From: Phycisphaerae bacterium
GTDB lineage: Bacteria; Planctomycetota; Phycisphaerae; UBA1845
DNA: 64,000 bases
Assembly (NCBI GenBank): GCA_029260135.1
Contig: JAJDDV010000110.1
Span: 1-64,000, forward strand
Direction of reading: 5' to 3'
The notes below the pieces were generated by a model. That model was not told where the DNA came from, made no database searches, and was given only the letters and a program-made list of their open reading frames with translations. A program made the translations under genes and the position numbers. Below, in pieces: positions 26,389 to 34,554 of the stretch (its first letter is position 1; each line of letters starts with the position of its first letter).

Positions 26389-26532
26389 GTGAGACGGTCA
26401 AAGTTGTTCTCGTGGGCTAGCATCTTGGTCAGCGCCGTGGCTGTGGCACGAGCCAGCGGTGACGTGCTTACCGAGGAGGACTTCAGGGTCGGTGGACGCA
26501 AGCCTTTTGACGCGTTATTGGCTGTGCGATGA
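26389..26532 (+). CDS. Small exported peptide or gene remnant
   Basis: A 47-codon frame starting at GTG 26389, six bases after a perfect AAGGAGG (26376-26382). Residues 1-24 look like a signal peptide (KLFSWASILVSAVAVARASG) followed by only about 23 residues, DVLTEEDFRVGGR and a short tail. The strong start signal and leader but minimal mature part suggest either a genuine microprotein or the 5' end of a truncated exported gene. An in-frame ATG at 26356 is also possible. Confidence 0.4.
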   Translation: MRRSKLFSWASILVSAVAVARASGDVLTEEDFRVGGRKPFDALLAVR

Positions 26533-26608
26533 GCACATTTCGCGAGCAGTGCATTCGGTCGAAGGCGGGGCGAAGTAGACTTGAGGCTGGCTGGATCGGA
26601 GAAGGAAG

Positions 26609-27205
26609 ATGTCTATCATCCACCGAGGATCAAGCGTCTTGACGATGCTGGTGACGACCGCCTTGTTCGTTTTGAGTGGCGGTTGCTGGGATGCCGGGCT
26701 TCCAGGAACGGCAGAAGTTGCCTTGCCCCATGGTAAGGTTTTGCAGGCGGGCAGGGATACCGGCCCGCCGTCCCTTGCGGGCACACGTTGGAGGTGCTAC
26801 CGGACGGACGACGATTCGTTCATCGTCGGGGTTGAGTTCGGCTCCACAGGCGCAGTGGCGCGGTTTTACGAAAACGCCGTCTACTTCCCCGAGGTTTTAG
26901 GCAGTGAGTTGGTCCCCGACGGCCGACGTCGGTCAACCCGGTTTCCTGGTATGACCTATTCTGCGGCTTCTTACGGCGGGGAAGATGAGATCGGGTTCGG
27001 TTTCGAAGCTCATCTCGGGATTCGGTTGTTAGGCATCGAAGCGGGCCGCGGCGTCGCGTATGCACTCGGAGTCCGAGAAGGCGATCGTTTGGATGGAACG
27101 TTCGGATACACCACAGCAGTGAACCCGGTGGAAGGGTTGCCTTTCGGTGCCGGGCTCTCGGACCAATACGAATTCTACGCTATCCCGGAGTCGCCGGACC
27201 CATGA
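26609..27205 (+). CDS. Secreted protein or lipoprotein, unknown function
   Basis: A 198-residue protein with a signal sequence ending LSGGC (Cys 26), an imperfect lipobox. The rest (about 50-195) is beta-rich, with SLAGTRWRCY, FGSTGAVARFYENAVY and a final DQYEFYAIP, reminiscent of small lipocalin-like secreted domains that begin with a G-x-W motif; this likeness is weak. GGAG lies seven bases upstream of ATG 26609. It forms the end of the secreted-protein group that follows the sigma/anti-sigma genes. Confidence 0.6.
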   Translation: MSIIHRGSSVLTMLVTTALFVLSGGCWDAGLPGTAEVALPHGKVLQAGRDTGPPSLAGTRWRCYRTDDDSFIVGVEFGSTGAVARFYENAVYFPEVLGSELVPDGRRRSTRFPGMTYSAASYGGEDEIGFGFEAHLGIRLLGIEAGRGVAYALGVREGDRLDGTFGYTTAVNPVEGLPFGAGLSDQYEFYAIPESPDP

Positions 27206-27530
27206 CCGTGAATCCCACCGGTATGGTGCATGGAAGAACTCCGATGCCACGGCTGATCAGGATCGAACACTCTGGCTGGGCTGCCGTCCGTTGACTGGCC
27301 CGCGCTTGCGACCTGCAAACCGAACAACCGTTGCGTCGATCAAACGACCACGGTCTCTGACTATGTCGTCACGATCGACGCGTTTCGCGGCCTTCTGTAT
27401 CCGTTCAGTCCGTCCGACCCCGATCCGTGTAGTGCAAAGGCGTGTCCGAGTCCGTGACGTGTAGGTTGGCGGGGAGACGAGGAAGCCGGCACCGGAGCCA
27501 GAGGAACGAGGGCGCGTTCGAAGACGTGGG
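27206..27530. other. Intergenic stretch, nothing recognised
   Basis: These 325 bases lie between convergent genes. No supported gene, repeat or terminator was seen; frames that cross it on either strand lack start signals and protein-like composition. Confidence 0.4.
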
Positions 27531-27905
27531 TTACCGTTCCGTCGTGTCGAGGCGGAAGGCGGTTTTCTCTTGTGCGACCAGGTCGGCCATTCGGGTGAGG
27601 CCTTCCGCGCGGGCTCGGGCTTCAACTTGCGTGAAGAGCTCGTCCAAATACCGCTGAGGATCGAACTTCCGGCCCAGTTCACGGCCGATGTCCAGCGCCG
27701 CCTTCATCGCTTCTTCATGGGATTCTTCGATGAGTCGTCGAACTTTGGGTCGCATGGCGGAATCGATCGCCATTTCATCGACGATCTTGAGCACTTCCTC
27801 CTTTACCCCACGGCTGGCCTTGGCATAGAGGTAGGAGTAGAGCGCAATGGCCACGGCGGCCACAATGACCAGGCTGATTGTCCATCGTGCGATGCGGCGG
27901 CCCAT
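27531..27905 (-). CDS. Small membrane-anchored helical protein
   Basis: A 124-residue protein with one N-terminal membrane helix (about 9-27, WTISLVIVAAVAIALYSYL) followed by a charged, helix-prone region rich in Glu, Lys, Arg and Ala (about 30-120). GGGAG lies eight bases before ATG 27905 on the minus strand. No family was recognised. It is downstream of folE on the same strand, but the 182-base gap with hairpin repeats argues against tight coupling. Confidence 0.6.
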   Translation of the reverse strand: MGRRIARWTISLVIVAAVAIALYSYLYAKASRGVKEEVLKIVDEMAIDSAMRPKVRRLIEESHEEAMKAALDIGRELGRKFDPQRYLDELFTQVEARARAEGLTRMADLVAQEKTAFRLDTTER

Positions 27906-27961
27906 GGGGTGGACTCCCTTCGCAGCGGGTCAACACGGTCAATCAGTCTGCAAGACCGACT

Positions 27962-28064
27962 GACTGTGCGTCCGATCGACTGTGCGTCCGATCGACTGTG
28001 GGACCGACTTTCCAGTCGGTCATCCCAGGTTCGCCAAAGCGGTCGACAGGCTGGAAAGCCTGTC
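27962..28064. repeat. Tandem 16-mers followed by two GC-rich hairpins
   Basis: GACTGTGCGTCCGATC occurs at 27962-27977 and 27978-27993, then a partial third copy. Two perfect 8-bp hairpins follow: GACCGACT-TTCC-AGTCGGTC (28002-28021) and GACAGGCT-GGAA-AGCCTGTC (28045-28064), whose loops are complementary to each other. They may also act as a bidirectional transcription barrier between folE and the small membrane protein gene. Confidence 0.7.
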
Positions 28065-28087
28065 CCACACCCTTGGTCAGCGGACGG

Positions 28088-28690
28088 TCAACTCGAACAG
28101 CCGTGCAGCAAGGACATGACCTCGCCGCGCGTTCGGGCGTCACTTCGACACAAGCCGCGAATGGCCGACGTCACCATCACGCTGCCCGCCTTTCGAATCC
28201 CGCGGCACGTCATGCAGGTGTGTGTGGCTGTCATCACCACCGCTACGCCTTTGGCCTGGACTTTCTCCATCAGCAGGTCGGCAATTTGCGAAGTCAGTCG
28301 CTCCTGGACCTGCGGTCGATGCGAGAAGTCGTCGACGACGCGCGCCAGTTTCGAGATGCCCACGACCTGTCCGTCCGGAAGGTAGGCCACATTGGCATGA
28401 CCCTCGAACGGCATCAAGTGATGCTCACACATCGAATTGAATGGAATATCGCGTAGCACGACGAGTTCGTCGTATCGCTCGGTAAACGCCGTCTTCAGAT
28501 GCTGTGCCGGATCTTCCTTCAATCCTCTGAAGAGCTCCTCGTACATCCGCGCGACGCGCCGTGGCGTTTCGCGCAACCCTTCGCGGCCGGGCTCTTCACC
28601 CACGGCACTCAGAATTTCTCGTACGGCGTTTTCGATTCGTTCCAGGTCCATTCGTTTTCGACTCGCCCCATCAGCCTGCGATGTAACCAC
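28088..28690 (-). CDS. folE: GTP cyclohydrolase I
   Basis: Converts GTP to 7,8-dihydroneopterin triphosphate, the first step of tetrahydrofolate and pterin synthesis. A 200-residue protein with the zinc/catalytic motif FNSMCEHHLMPF, SKLARVVDDFSHRPQVQERLT and CMTCRG, all diagnostic. The start at ATG 28690 overlaps the upstream gene by 20 bases; MDLERIE at 28651 is an alternative that fits many homologues. Cysteine and histidine zinc ligands are all present. Confidence 0.96.
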   Translation of the reverse strand: MVTSQADGASRKRMDLERIENAVREILSAVGEEPGREGLRETPRRVARMYEELFRGLKEDPAQHLKTAFTERYDELVVLRDIPFNSMCEHHLMPFEGHANVAYLPDGQVVGISKLARVVDDFSHRPQVQERLTSQIADLLMEKVQAKGVAVVMTATHTCMTCRGIRKAGSVMVTSAIRGLCRSDARTRGEVMSLLHGCSS

Positions 28691-29825
28691 GATCCGTACA
28701 GTAGGATAACAGCTCGGGCAGCGAGGAAAAGACCCGCGTCGCGGTCTCGGTGACGAACGGAGACGGCTCGCCGCCGCCGCGCCAGATCACATAGACCTCC
28801 TTGGTACACTCAAATGCGTGCTGAAGCTCGCGCTCGACACCGGACGATATCGCCGGGCGCCCGTCGGGAAGAACGGGAATGTAGCTGACGATCATGTCCG
28901 ATTGCTCGATCAGTTTGAAGTCTCGCGCGTAGATCTGCGCGTCGATGTCCTTTGCCACGAGTGTAATGTCGCTTACCGCCAGCGTTACGCTCCGCCCGTT
29001 GACTTCGACCTCGACCCGGTCGCGCCCGCGTTTGGTGGCTTCGCCCGCGTCGAAGAGGAGGCGCTTCTCATCCAGGTCGCCGGGATCGAACGTGATGAAG
29101 TGCTTCGCCAAGACCTCACGGAACCCCTCGATCTCTTTGAGAACGTCGGGAAGGTCCAGCACATGCGTCATCGGAAACGACGGATAGACCCGCTTGCGCT
29201 GCGGCTCGAACATCAGTCGATAGAGTGACTGAGCGTTGATGCTCGGGTTCCCGCGCGAGAGCACCAGCGCTCGCCCGTACCCGGCGATGGCCTCCGCCAT
29301 CGCCTGCGTCACGACGATCTCCTCCTCACGCCACACCAGAATGTCCTTGAGCGTATGGTCGATCTCATGCTCGCGCTGCAGCCGTTCGTGGACGGCATCG
29401 ACGTCATCGACGAGCGTCACATAGAGATCGGCGTCGAATTCGGCGATCTGGTGATGATCGTAGGCGTGGAACAAACCGTGCTTCCAGCGAAACGTCGCGT
29501 GCGTGTTGACGATCACGTTCGCGCCAGTTGAGGCCTTCTGCAAGATGTCCTTGAACACGCTCCGGCGAAGTGCCGTCAGTCGTTGGCGGGGAAGATCGAG
29601 AATCCTCTCAGAAACGATGTCCGGCGCCTCGGCCGACATCCGTTCGCCGACGTTGAACAGTGAAACCTCACGCCCGTTATCCATCGCCAGCTCGACCACT
29701 TGCTCGAGGAACGGACGCTTGTCCAAGCCGACCTGGCCGGTGACGATCACGCGCACACCACGGCCACCACGTTCTTGAGATTCTGGATTCAGCGACATGC
29801 GGTCACGCGACGAGTCGTTCGGCAT
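28671..29825 (-). CDS. P-loop nucleotide-binding protein with deoxyribosyltransferase-like C-terminus
   Basis: A 384-residue protein. The N-terminal half (about 24-210) is kinase-like, with a divergent P-loop VTGQVGLDKRPF and an adenylate-kinase-like flow (IVNTHATFRW, LYVTLVDDVDAVHERL). The C-terminal third (about 275-380) has the sequence IYARDFKLIEQSDMIVSYIP...SSGVERELQHA...VYVIW, resembling the nucleoside 2-deoxyribosyltransferase/TIR-like sugar-nucleotide fold. The glycine-rich loop ends DKR instead of GKS/T, so ATP hydrolysis may be altered. Overlap with folE by 20 bases suggests translational coupling and a role in nucleotide or pterin metabolism; this is inference. Confidence 0.6.
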   Translation of the reverse strand: MPNDSSRDRMSLNPESQERGGRGVRVIVTGQVGLDKRPFLEQVVELAMDNGREVSLFNVGERMSAEAPDIVSERILDLPRQRLTALRRSVFKDILQKASTGANVIVNTHATFRWKHGLFHAYDHHQIAEFDADLYVTLVDDVDAVHERLQREHEIDHTLKDILVWREEEIVVTQAMAEAIAGYGRALVLSRGNPSINAQSLYRLMFEPQRKRVYPSFPMTHVLDLPDVLKEIEGFREVLAKHFITFDPGDLDEKRLLFDAGEATKRGRDRVEVEVNGRSVTLAVSDITLVAKDIDAQIYARDFKLIEQSDMIVSYIPVLPDGRPAISSGVERELQHAFECTKEVYVIWRGGGEPSPFVTETATRVFSSLPELLSYCTDRGYIAG

Positions 29826-29846
29826 GATCGGTACTGCGTGAGCGGA

Positions 29847-30380
29847 TTAGAACTTGACGGGATCGCCGAACTCCTGGACCCAGTAGACGGAGTACTCACC
29901 GCCGCCGCGAACCGCAATCCCGACTTCCTTCCAGTTCGGATCCAGGATCACGTCACGATGTGACGGGCTATCCATCCAGGCCTGCATCACCTCGGCCGCC
30001 GTGTGCTGACCAGCCGCCAGGTTCTCGCCGATCGAGTGGAACAAGTACTTGCCTGCGATCACGCGCTCGACGGCGCCCTCGCCGGTGACCGGGTCGTGAT
30101 GCCCGAAGAACTTCTCCTCGACCATCCGGCAGGCGTAGTCCTGAGCCACCTCCTGGAGCCGAGGGCTGACGACGACCGGCTGCAATGCCTCCTCCGCCCT
30201 CGCGAGATTCACAAGCTGAAGCACCTGGTCCGTCAGCCGCTCCGCCGCCTCGGGTGTGAGGCACTTGGCCCCGGGCGCCAGACGCCCCTCGTCCTCCGAG
30301 GCGGCTGTCGAGTAGCACCCACTCGACAACCCCACCAGGGTCAACGTCGTCAATCCAAGAATGAGCTTCCGACCGATCAA
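29847..30380 (-). CDS. CAP-domain (SCP/PR1-like) lipoprotein
   Basis: A 177-residue predicted lipoprotein (lipobox LSSGC, Cys 22) with a CAP domain at about 48-175, shown by LVNLARAEEALQPV, HSIGENLAAG, WMDSPSHRDVIL and WVQEFG. Bacterial CAP proteins are extracytoplasmic and of varied function. I accept the TTG start at 30380 because AGAGGA lies six bases upstream and the signal peptide starts right there. It is upstream of the P-loop gene on the same strand, 21 bases away. Confidence 0.8.
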   Translation of the reverse strand: MIGRKLILGLTTLTLVGLSSGCYSTAASEDEGRLAPGAKCLTPEAAERLTDQVLQLVNLARAEEALQPVVVSPRLQEVAQDYACRMVEEKFFGHHDPVTGEGAVERVIAGKYLFHSIGENLAAGQHTAAEVMQAWMDSPSHRDVILDPNWKEVGIAVRGGGEYSVYWVQEFGDPVKF

Positions 30381-30858
30381 AACGCGTCCTCTTCCGATGC
30401 TGAAACCGGCGAACCTACTGCTGATGCAATTCTATCCAGCGCCGCCCTCGCGGACAAGGAAGTTCTTGGGCCGCATCAACTGTGACTTCCTGGTTACATG
30501 GCGCAAAAACCGCCGTTGCGGCCAACGACGTCCGTTCCAACCGAAGGCGTCGACGCGACCACATGCCCATAATCATACTCTGATATCGTCGACTGTCAGA
30601 CCACCCTTGATCTGATCGAGCCTCCCCTGGAAGGAAGCGAGGTTTCCGCCCCAGAACGCCGACTGTGACAGGAATCGACACCTACAGCGCTTTCGACCCG
30701 CCGGTCGCTTTACCGGCTCTCGACACCCAGCTAACGTACCGACATTCAACGCGCCATGTCCAGTGTGACTGAATATCTCGCGTGTCGAGTTCTCTCGAGA
30801 CGATGGCGGCGGAAGCGGCCGAACCGCGCTCGCGCGGCGACGAACGATTGGAGATCCG
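30381..30858. other. Intergenic region between divergent genes
   Basis: No gene is supported in these 478 bases between the CAP lipoprotein and mqnD, which are divergent. Promoters for both must be here, but I see no convincing -35/-10 pair. Confidence 0.4.
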
Positions 30859-31704
30859 ATGGCGACTGCAAGGACCCTCACGCTAGGCCACAGCCCCGAC
30901 CCGGACGATGCGTTTATGTTCTACGCGCTGGCGCGTGAGCAGATCGAAACCAAGGGTTGGAAGTTTGAGCACGTCCTCCAGGACATCCAGACGCTCAACG
31001 ATCGCGCGATCAAGGCCGAACTCGACATCACGGCGATCAGCATCCACAACTACCCCTACGTGGCCCAGCACTATGCGCTGACCGATTGCGGATCGAGCAT
31101 GGGCGATGGGTACGGTCCGCTCGTCGTGACGCGTGAACCGATGAGCGTCGAGGATCTTCGCGGGATGTGCATTGCCGTTCCCGGCGAGCGGACGACGGCC
31201 TTCCTCGCGCTCAACCTGCTCTTGGGGTCGGGCACGTTCGATCACACGGTCGTCATGTTCGATCAGATCCTGACGCACGTTGCCCAAGGTAGGGCCGATG
31301 CCGGCCTGATCATCCACGAAGGTCAGCTCACGTATCAACAGCACGATCTCGTTAGCGTGGTCGATCTCGGCGCCTGGTGGAAAGAGACCAACGACCTTCC
31401 GCTGCCGCTCGGTGGCAATTGCATACGCCGATCGCTGGGGCAAGAGGCGATGGTCGAGGTGTCGGCCATCCTCAAGCAGAGCATCGAGTTCAGCCTCGCG
31501 CACCGTGCCGAAGCCGTGGAATACGCGCTGGAATATGCGCGCGACATGGGTCACGATCTCGCCGACGAGTTCGTCGGAATGTACGTCAACGACTGGACCA
31601 TCTCTTACGGCGACACCGGCCGCCGCGCCGTCCGCGAGCTTCTTCGACAAGGCCACAAAGCGGGTCTGGTGCCCAAGGTTCCGAAGATCGATTTCGTCGG
31701 GTAA
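30859..31704 (+). CDS. mqnD: 1,4-dihydroxy-6-naphthoate synthase (futalosine pathway)
   Basis: Converts cyclic dehypoxanthine futalosine to 1,4-dihydroxy-6-naphthoate in the futalosine route to menaquinone. A 281-residue periplasmic-binding-protein-like fold with the hallmark start LGHSPDPDDAFMFYAL, DITAISIHNYPYV, GSSMGDGYGPLVV, PGERTTAFLAL and ADAGLIIHEGQLTY. GGAG lies six bases before ATG 30859. Other mqn genes are not in this window. It indicates a menaquinone-using respiratory organism without needing the MenF-type route. Confidence 0.93.
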   Translation: MATARTLTLGHSPDPDDAFMFYALAREQIETKGWKFEHVLQDIQTLNDRAIKAELDITAISIHNYPYVAQHYALTDCGSSMGDGYGPLVVTREPMSVEDLRGMCIAVPGERTTAFLALNLLLGSGTFDHTVVMFDQILTHVAQGRADAGLIIHEGQLTYQQHDLVSVVDLGAWWKETNDLPLPLGGNCIRRSLGQEAMVEVSAILKQSIEFSLAHRAEAVEYALEYARDMGHDLADEFVGMYVNDWTISYGDTGRRAVRELLRQGHKAGLVPKVPKIDFVG

Positions 31705-31830
31705 CGCACGCCCTCGCCGTTTCCACGCTTCGCCGCGCACGCGCGGAACTCACACGCGCCCTCCACGGGCCGCCGCGACTGCGTACGACCTTCATGGAAG
31801 CCCGCCCCCAGGCCAACTGGATGGTCGGTC

Positions 31831-32535
31831 GTGGCGGCGCGCTTCACACAAGTGACCAACTGTGAGTTCCTTGGCAATAACGGAAGCTATGCGCTTGATG
31901 CGGCGGGCTCTACTGTTTTCTTGTTCAATTCCGTTTTCAGTGGTAACCGAAACGGTGGATTCTCGAACGCATGGGGTAGCGGCGCGCTCGTGCTGAACTG
32001 CACATTTGCGAACAATCATGCGACAAACTCCGCCGCCGCACTCTCGAACGGAGGGGCTGCCAGGCTGGAAAACAGCGTGTTTTGGAACAATTCCACGGAT
32101 TGCTGCGTCGGCGCGGGAATAGGAATCGACCCTGAAGCAGCGGTCGAGGTGAACTACTCCGTTCTTCAGAACTGGACGCATCTCCTTGGCGGCGTGGGCA
32201 ACGTCGACCTGGACCCGCTGTTCGTCGATGCGGACGGACCGGACAACATTCTCGGCACCGAGGACGACAATCTGCGGCTCTCCGCGTTCTCGCCCTTGAT
32301 CAACCTGGGTGATCCCGATCCTGCGGCGTGGCCGTTCCTCGATGGCGACGGCCAAGCGCGGATCATCTACGACCGCATCGACATGGGCGCCTATGAATAC
32401 GGGATCGGCGACATCGATTTCAATCACTGCATCTCGATGCACCTGTGGTGCAGCCTGAAAGGCTGCAAGACCCTAGCCGTGGGCAGCGCGCAGCGCCGCC
32501 CACGGACTACACGCCCCACTTTTCTCCGACCCTGA
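31831..32535 (+). pseudogene. 5'-truncated beta-helix (choice-of-anchor Q type) protein
   Basis: The frame begins abruptly inside beta-helix coils (TQVTNCEFLGNNG, GALVLNCTFANNHA, ARLENSVFWNNS) with no signal peptide or ribosome binding site and has the usual end block NVDLDPLFVDADGPDNILGTEDDN...PLINLGDPD...RIDMGAYEYG. After GIGDIDFNHCI, where a dockerin normally begins, the frame runs into the three-hairpin repeat at 32450. Both ends are therefore missing. Comparable intact secreted proteins occur at 54168-55550. Likely a relic created by rearrangement near 31840 and repeat insertion at 32450. Confidence 0.7.
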
Positions 32536-32560
32536 ATGGGTCGAAGGAGTATGTCGTGGA
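32450..32560. repeat. Three-hairpin dispersed element, copy 1
   Basis: Three hairpins in order: GCAGCC-TGAAA-GGCTGC (32450-32466), CCGTGGGC...GCCCACGG (32477-32505) and CGACCC-TGAAT-GGGTCG (32527-32543), followed by GAAGGAGTATGTCGTGGA. A homologous copy lies at 38980-39100. The middle stem differs between copies at paired positions, so the fold is conserved. It sits at the broken 3' end of the beta-helix relic. Confidence 0.75.
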
Positions 32561-32738
32561 CGGTTCCAGTACCAGTCCCGAATACGGCGGACCCTCGAAA
32601 ACGCGGTACCAACGGTAGCGCCCAGTGAATCCGCAACGCGCGAGAAGCCCGGACACCTCCCTTCACGTATAATGCATCACCGAGGTCTCAGAGCCGATCC
32701 CGTTCAGGCTGTTTACAGCAATTCGTGGAGACGATGCA

Positions 32739-33728
32739 GTGATGGCGCACATTCCGAAGAGGCCGACAGGGCTCGCGGTGGCCGCGATACTCACGCTTTG
32801 CCTTGCATGCCCTCAGATCACGCCGATCGATCCCCCGTGTGAAACCGACGCCGATTGTGATGACGGCTTATTCTGCAACGGCGCCGAGCGGTGCAGTGAA
32901 GGACAGTGCGAAGCCGGTGCGCCGCCTTGCGAGTTGACATCCGACAGCTGTCCAACTTGCGACGAAGACCGCGGAGAGTGCATCGTTCTCGAGTGTACGA
33001 GTTCGGCCGACTGTGACAACGGCCGGTTCTGTGACGGCGCAGAGGTGTGCGCCGATGAATGTATCTGTGTCGAAGGCAACATGCCGTGCGACGGTGCTTG
33101 TGATAATGCGCTGGGGCAATGCCTCGCTCCTAGTGTAGTCGATGACGAATGCGACGACGGCAACCGGTGTACGCGCAATTACTGCCGGAGCGGTCTCTGC
33201 CGGCCCTATACGCGCGAATGTTCTATCAAGGCACCTGACGGTACGCCGATCGAGGGCGCGGCTTGTAACCCAACGACCGGCCTGTGCGAACTGCCGGACG
33301 GTTCGGATCCATGTTTGACCTTTTGCGAAGGCACGATTTGGGGATGTATCGAACCGGACATTGGCCAGATGGATGGTTTCGACGTAAGGCGCGAATGGTG
33401 GACTGCGTTGTGGCGTGAATCGATGGCCTGGTGCGATGAGACCGAACCATGGTGTTCTCTTGTGGTTGGGACATGCGGGGACGGTAACGTGTTTCTCTTC
33501 AGCATCGCCGATCATGTTATGGCGGAGTATTTTGATCCCGAGACCGGCGCGTTCGTTGGGAAGATATTTCCATCCGATGCGATCGACCCGATTTGCTGCG
33601 GTATCACCTATTGGCCGCGCCTGATCGCCTGCGAAGGCGCTGTCGTGACCGAAGTCCTGGGCGGAGTGGCCTACGAGGTTGGTGATTCCATATCGCTACC
33701 TCAGCCGCGTCCCGGTCCGTGCTTCTGA
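32739..33728 (+). CDS. Cysteine-repeat lipoprotein
   Basis: A 329-residue predicted lipoprotein (signal peptide with LCLAC, lipidated Cys about 24). Residues 33-200 are made of cysteine-rich units ETDADCDDGLFCNGAERC, CTSSADCDNGRFCDGAEVC and CDDGNRCTRNYC, the same family as in the proteins at 631 and 23133. The C-terminal ~110 residues form an unknown domain with paired tryptophans and cysteines. I use GTG 32739 (eight bases after GGAG 32727-32730); ATG 32742 is equally possible. Surface or periplasmic location; function unknown. Confidence 0.75.
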   Translation: MMAHIPKRPTGLAVAAILTLCLACPQITPIDPPCETDADCDDGLFCNGAERCSEGQCEAGAPPCELTSDSCPTCDEDRGECIVLECTSSADCDNGRFCDGAEVCADECICVEGNMPCDGACDNALGQCLAPSVVDDECDDGNRCTRNYCRSGLCRPYTRECSIKAPDGTPIEGAACNPTTGLCELPDGSDPCLTFCEGTIWGCIEPDIGQMDGFDVRREWWTALWRESMAWCDETEPWCSLVVGTCGDGNVFLFSIADHVMAEYFDPETGAFVGKIFPSDAIDPICCGITYWPRLIACEGAVVTEVLGGVAYEVGDSISLPQPRPGPCF

Positions 33729-33810
33729 CGGTTCTCCACCGCGCCGGGCGACGATACTGTCTGGCGGTCGTTGATTCCGGCGACGCATCCACCCCCTCGA
33801 AATATTTATC

Positions 33811-33872
33811 TGAGCATGTTCAGTTTTTTCTTGACCCGGCCCGTTCCCCGGTGTATATTATGAGTGTGCTCA
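33811..33872 (+). promoter_or_regulatory. Sigma-70-type promoter flanked by paired operator-like palindromes
   Basis: TTGACC (33831-33836) and TATATT (33854-33859) are separated by 17 bases, a near-ideal promoter. Two near-palindromes of the form TGAGNNTGNTCA, TGAGCATGTTCA (33811-33822) and TGAGTGTGCTCA (33861-33872), lie exactly 50 bases apart, one just upstream of the -35 and one at the expected transcription start. The TetR-family gene 32 bases downstream probably represses itself through them. Confidence 0.65.
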
Positions 33873-33903
33873 CAATGAGGCGTGGATTCAGGAGTCAGCG
33901 GCC

Positions 33904-34554
33904 ATGCGAGTCACCGCGGAAAAGAAAAAGGAAACCCGGCGGAAGATCGTTGAGAACGCTCGTAACCTCTTCTCCAGCAAGGGGTTCGAGCAAACCACCA
34001 CACGCGACATCGCCAAAGCTTCAGGAATCGCGTCGGGCACGATGTTCAACTACTTCCCCACGAAGGAGGCCCTGGCCATGGCGATTATCGCCGAGTCTCT
34101 GGATGCCGCCGGCAGCGAGTTCGAAGAGCGCCTTCGGGGCGACGAGTCGCTGGACGAGGCCCTGTTCGCCCATGTGGCCGTCGGGCTTCGCCACCTGACG
34201 CCGCATCGAAACTACGTGGGCGATGTCCTCGAGACGGCGCTGAGCCCCTTCGCCAAAGAGGTGATCTGCGAACAGGCCGAGCAACTTCGCGTCAGCCATC
34301 TCGAAGCGGTGCACGAAATGATTACGTCTCGAGACCTTCCCGCATCGCGGACACCGCCCACGATCACCATGCACCTGTACTGGACGCTCTTCCTGGGCGT
34401 TCTCTCGTTCTGGGCCGCGGATGAATCCCCCAACCGCGAAGACACGCTTGTGGTTCTCGACCAATCGATGCGACTGTTTGTCGAATCGTTGTCACCCGAG
34501 TCGAAGAATGGAAGGGAGGCGATCGATGTCGTCGATGTCACCTCAAATAGCTGA
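33904..34554 (+). CDS. TetR-family transcriptional regulator
   Basis: A 216-residue regulator. The N-terminal helix-turn-helix (about 8-55) is typical: RRKIVENARNLFSSKGFEQT, TRDIAKASGIASGTMFNYFPTKEAL. The C-terminal ligand domain is unassigned. The gene has a strong promoter with paired palindromes directly upstream, fitting autoregulation, and its end overlaps the AarF-family kinase gene by 29 bases, so both are expressed as a unit. The likely controlled function is therefore the kinase-like protein. Confidence 0.88.
   Translation: MRVTAEKKKETRRKIVENARNLFSSKGFEQTTTRDIAKASGIASGTMFNYFPTKEALAMAIIAESLDAAGSEFEERLRGDESLDEALFAHVAVGLRHLTPHRNYVGDVLETALSPFAKEVICEQAEQLRVSHLEAVHEMITSRDLPASRTPPTITMHLYWTLFLGVLSFWAADESPNREDTLVVLDQSMRLFVESLSPESKNGREAIDVVDVTSNS

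Noticed and set aside
26530-26532. TGA ending the small exported peptide as a selenocysteine codon
   Set aside because: Downstream in-frame sequence shows no redox motif or recognisable domain.
27257-27682. Minus-strand frame overlapping the small membrane protein
   Set aside because: It runs in a different frame from the supported gene at 27531-27905, lacks start signals and has a composition typical of shadow frames.
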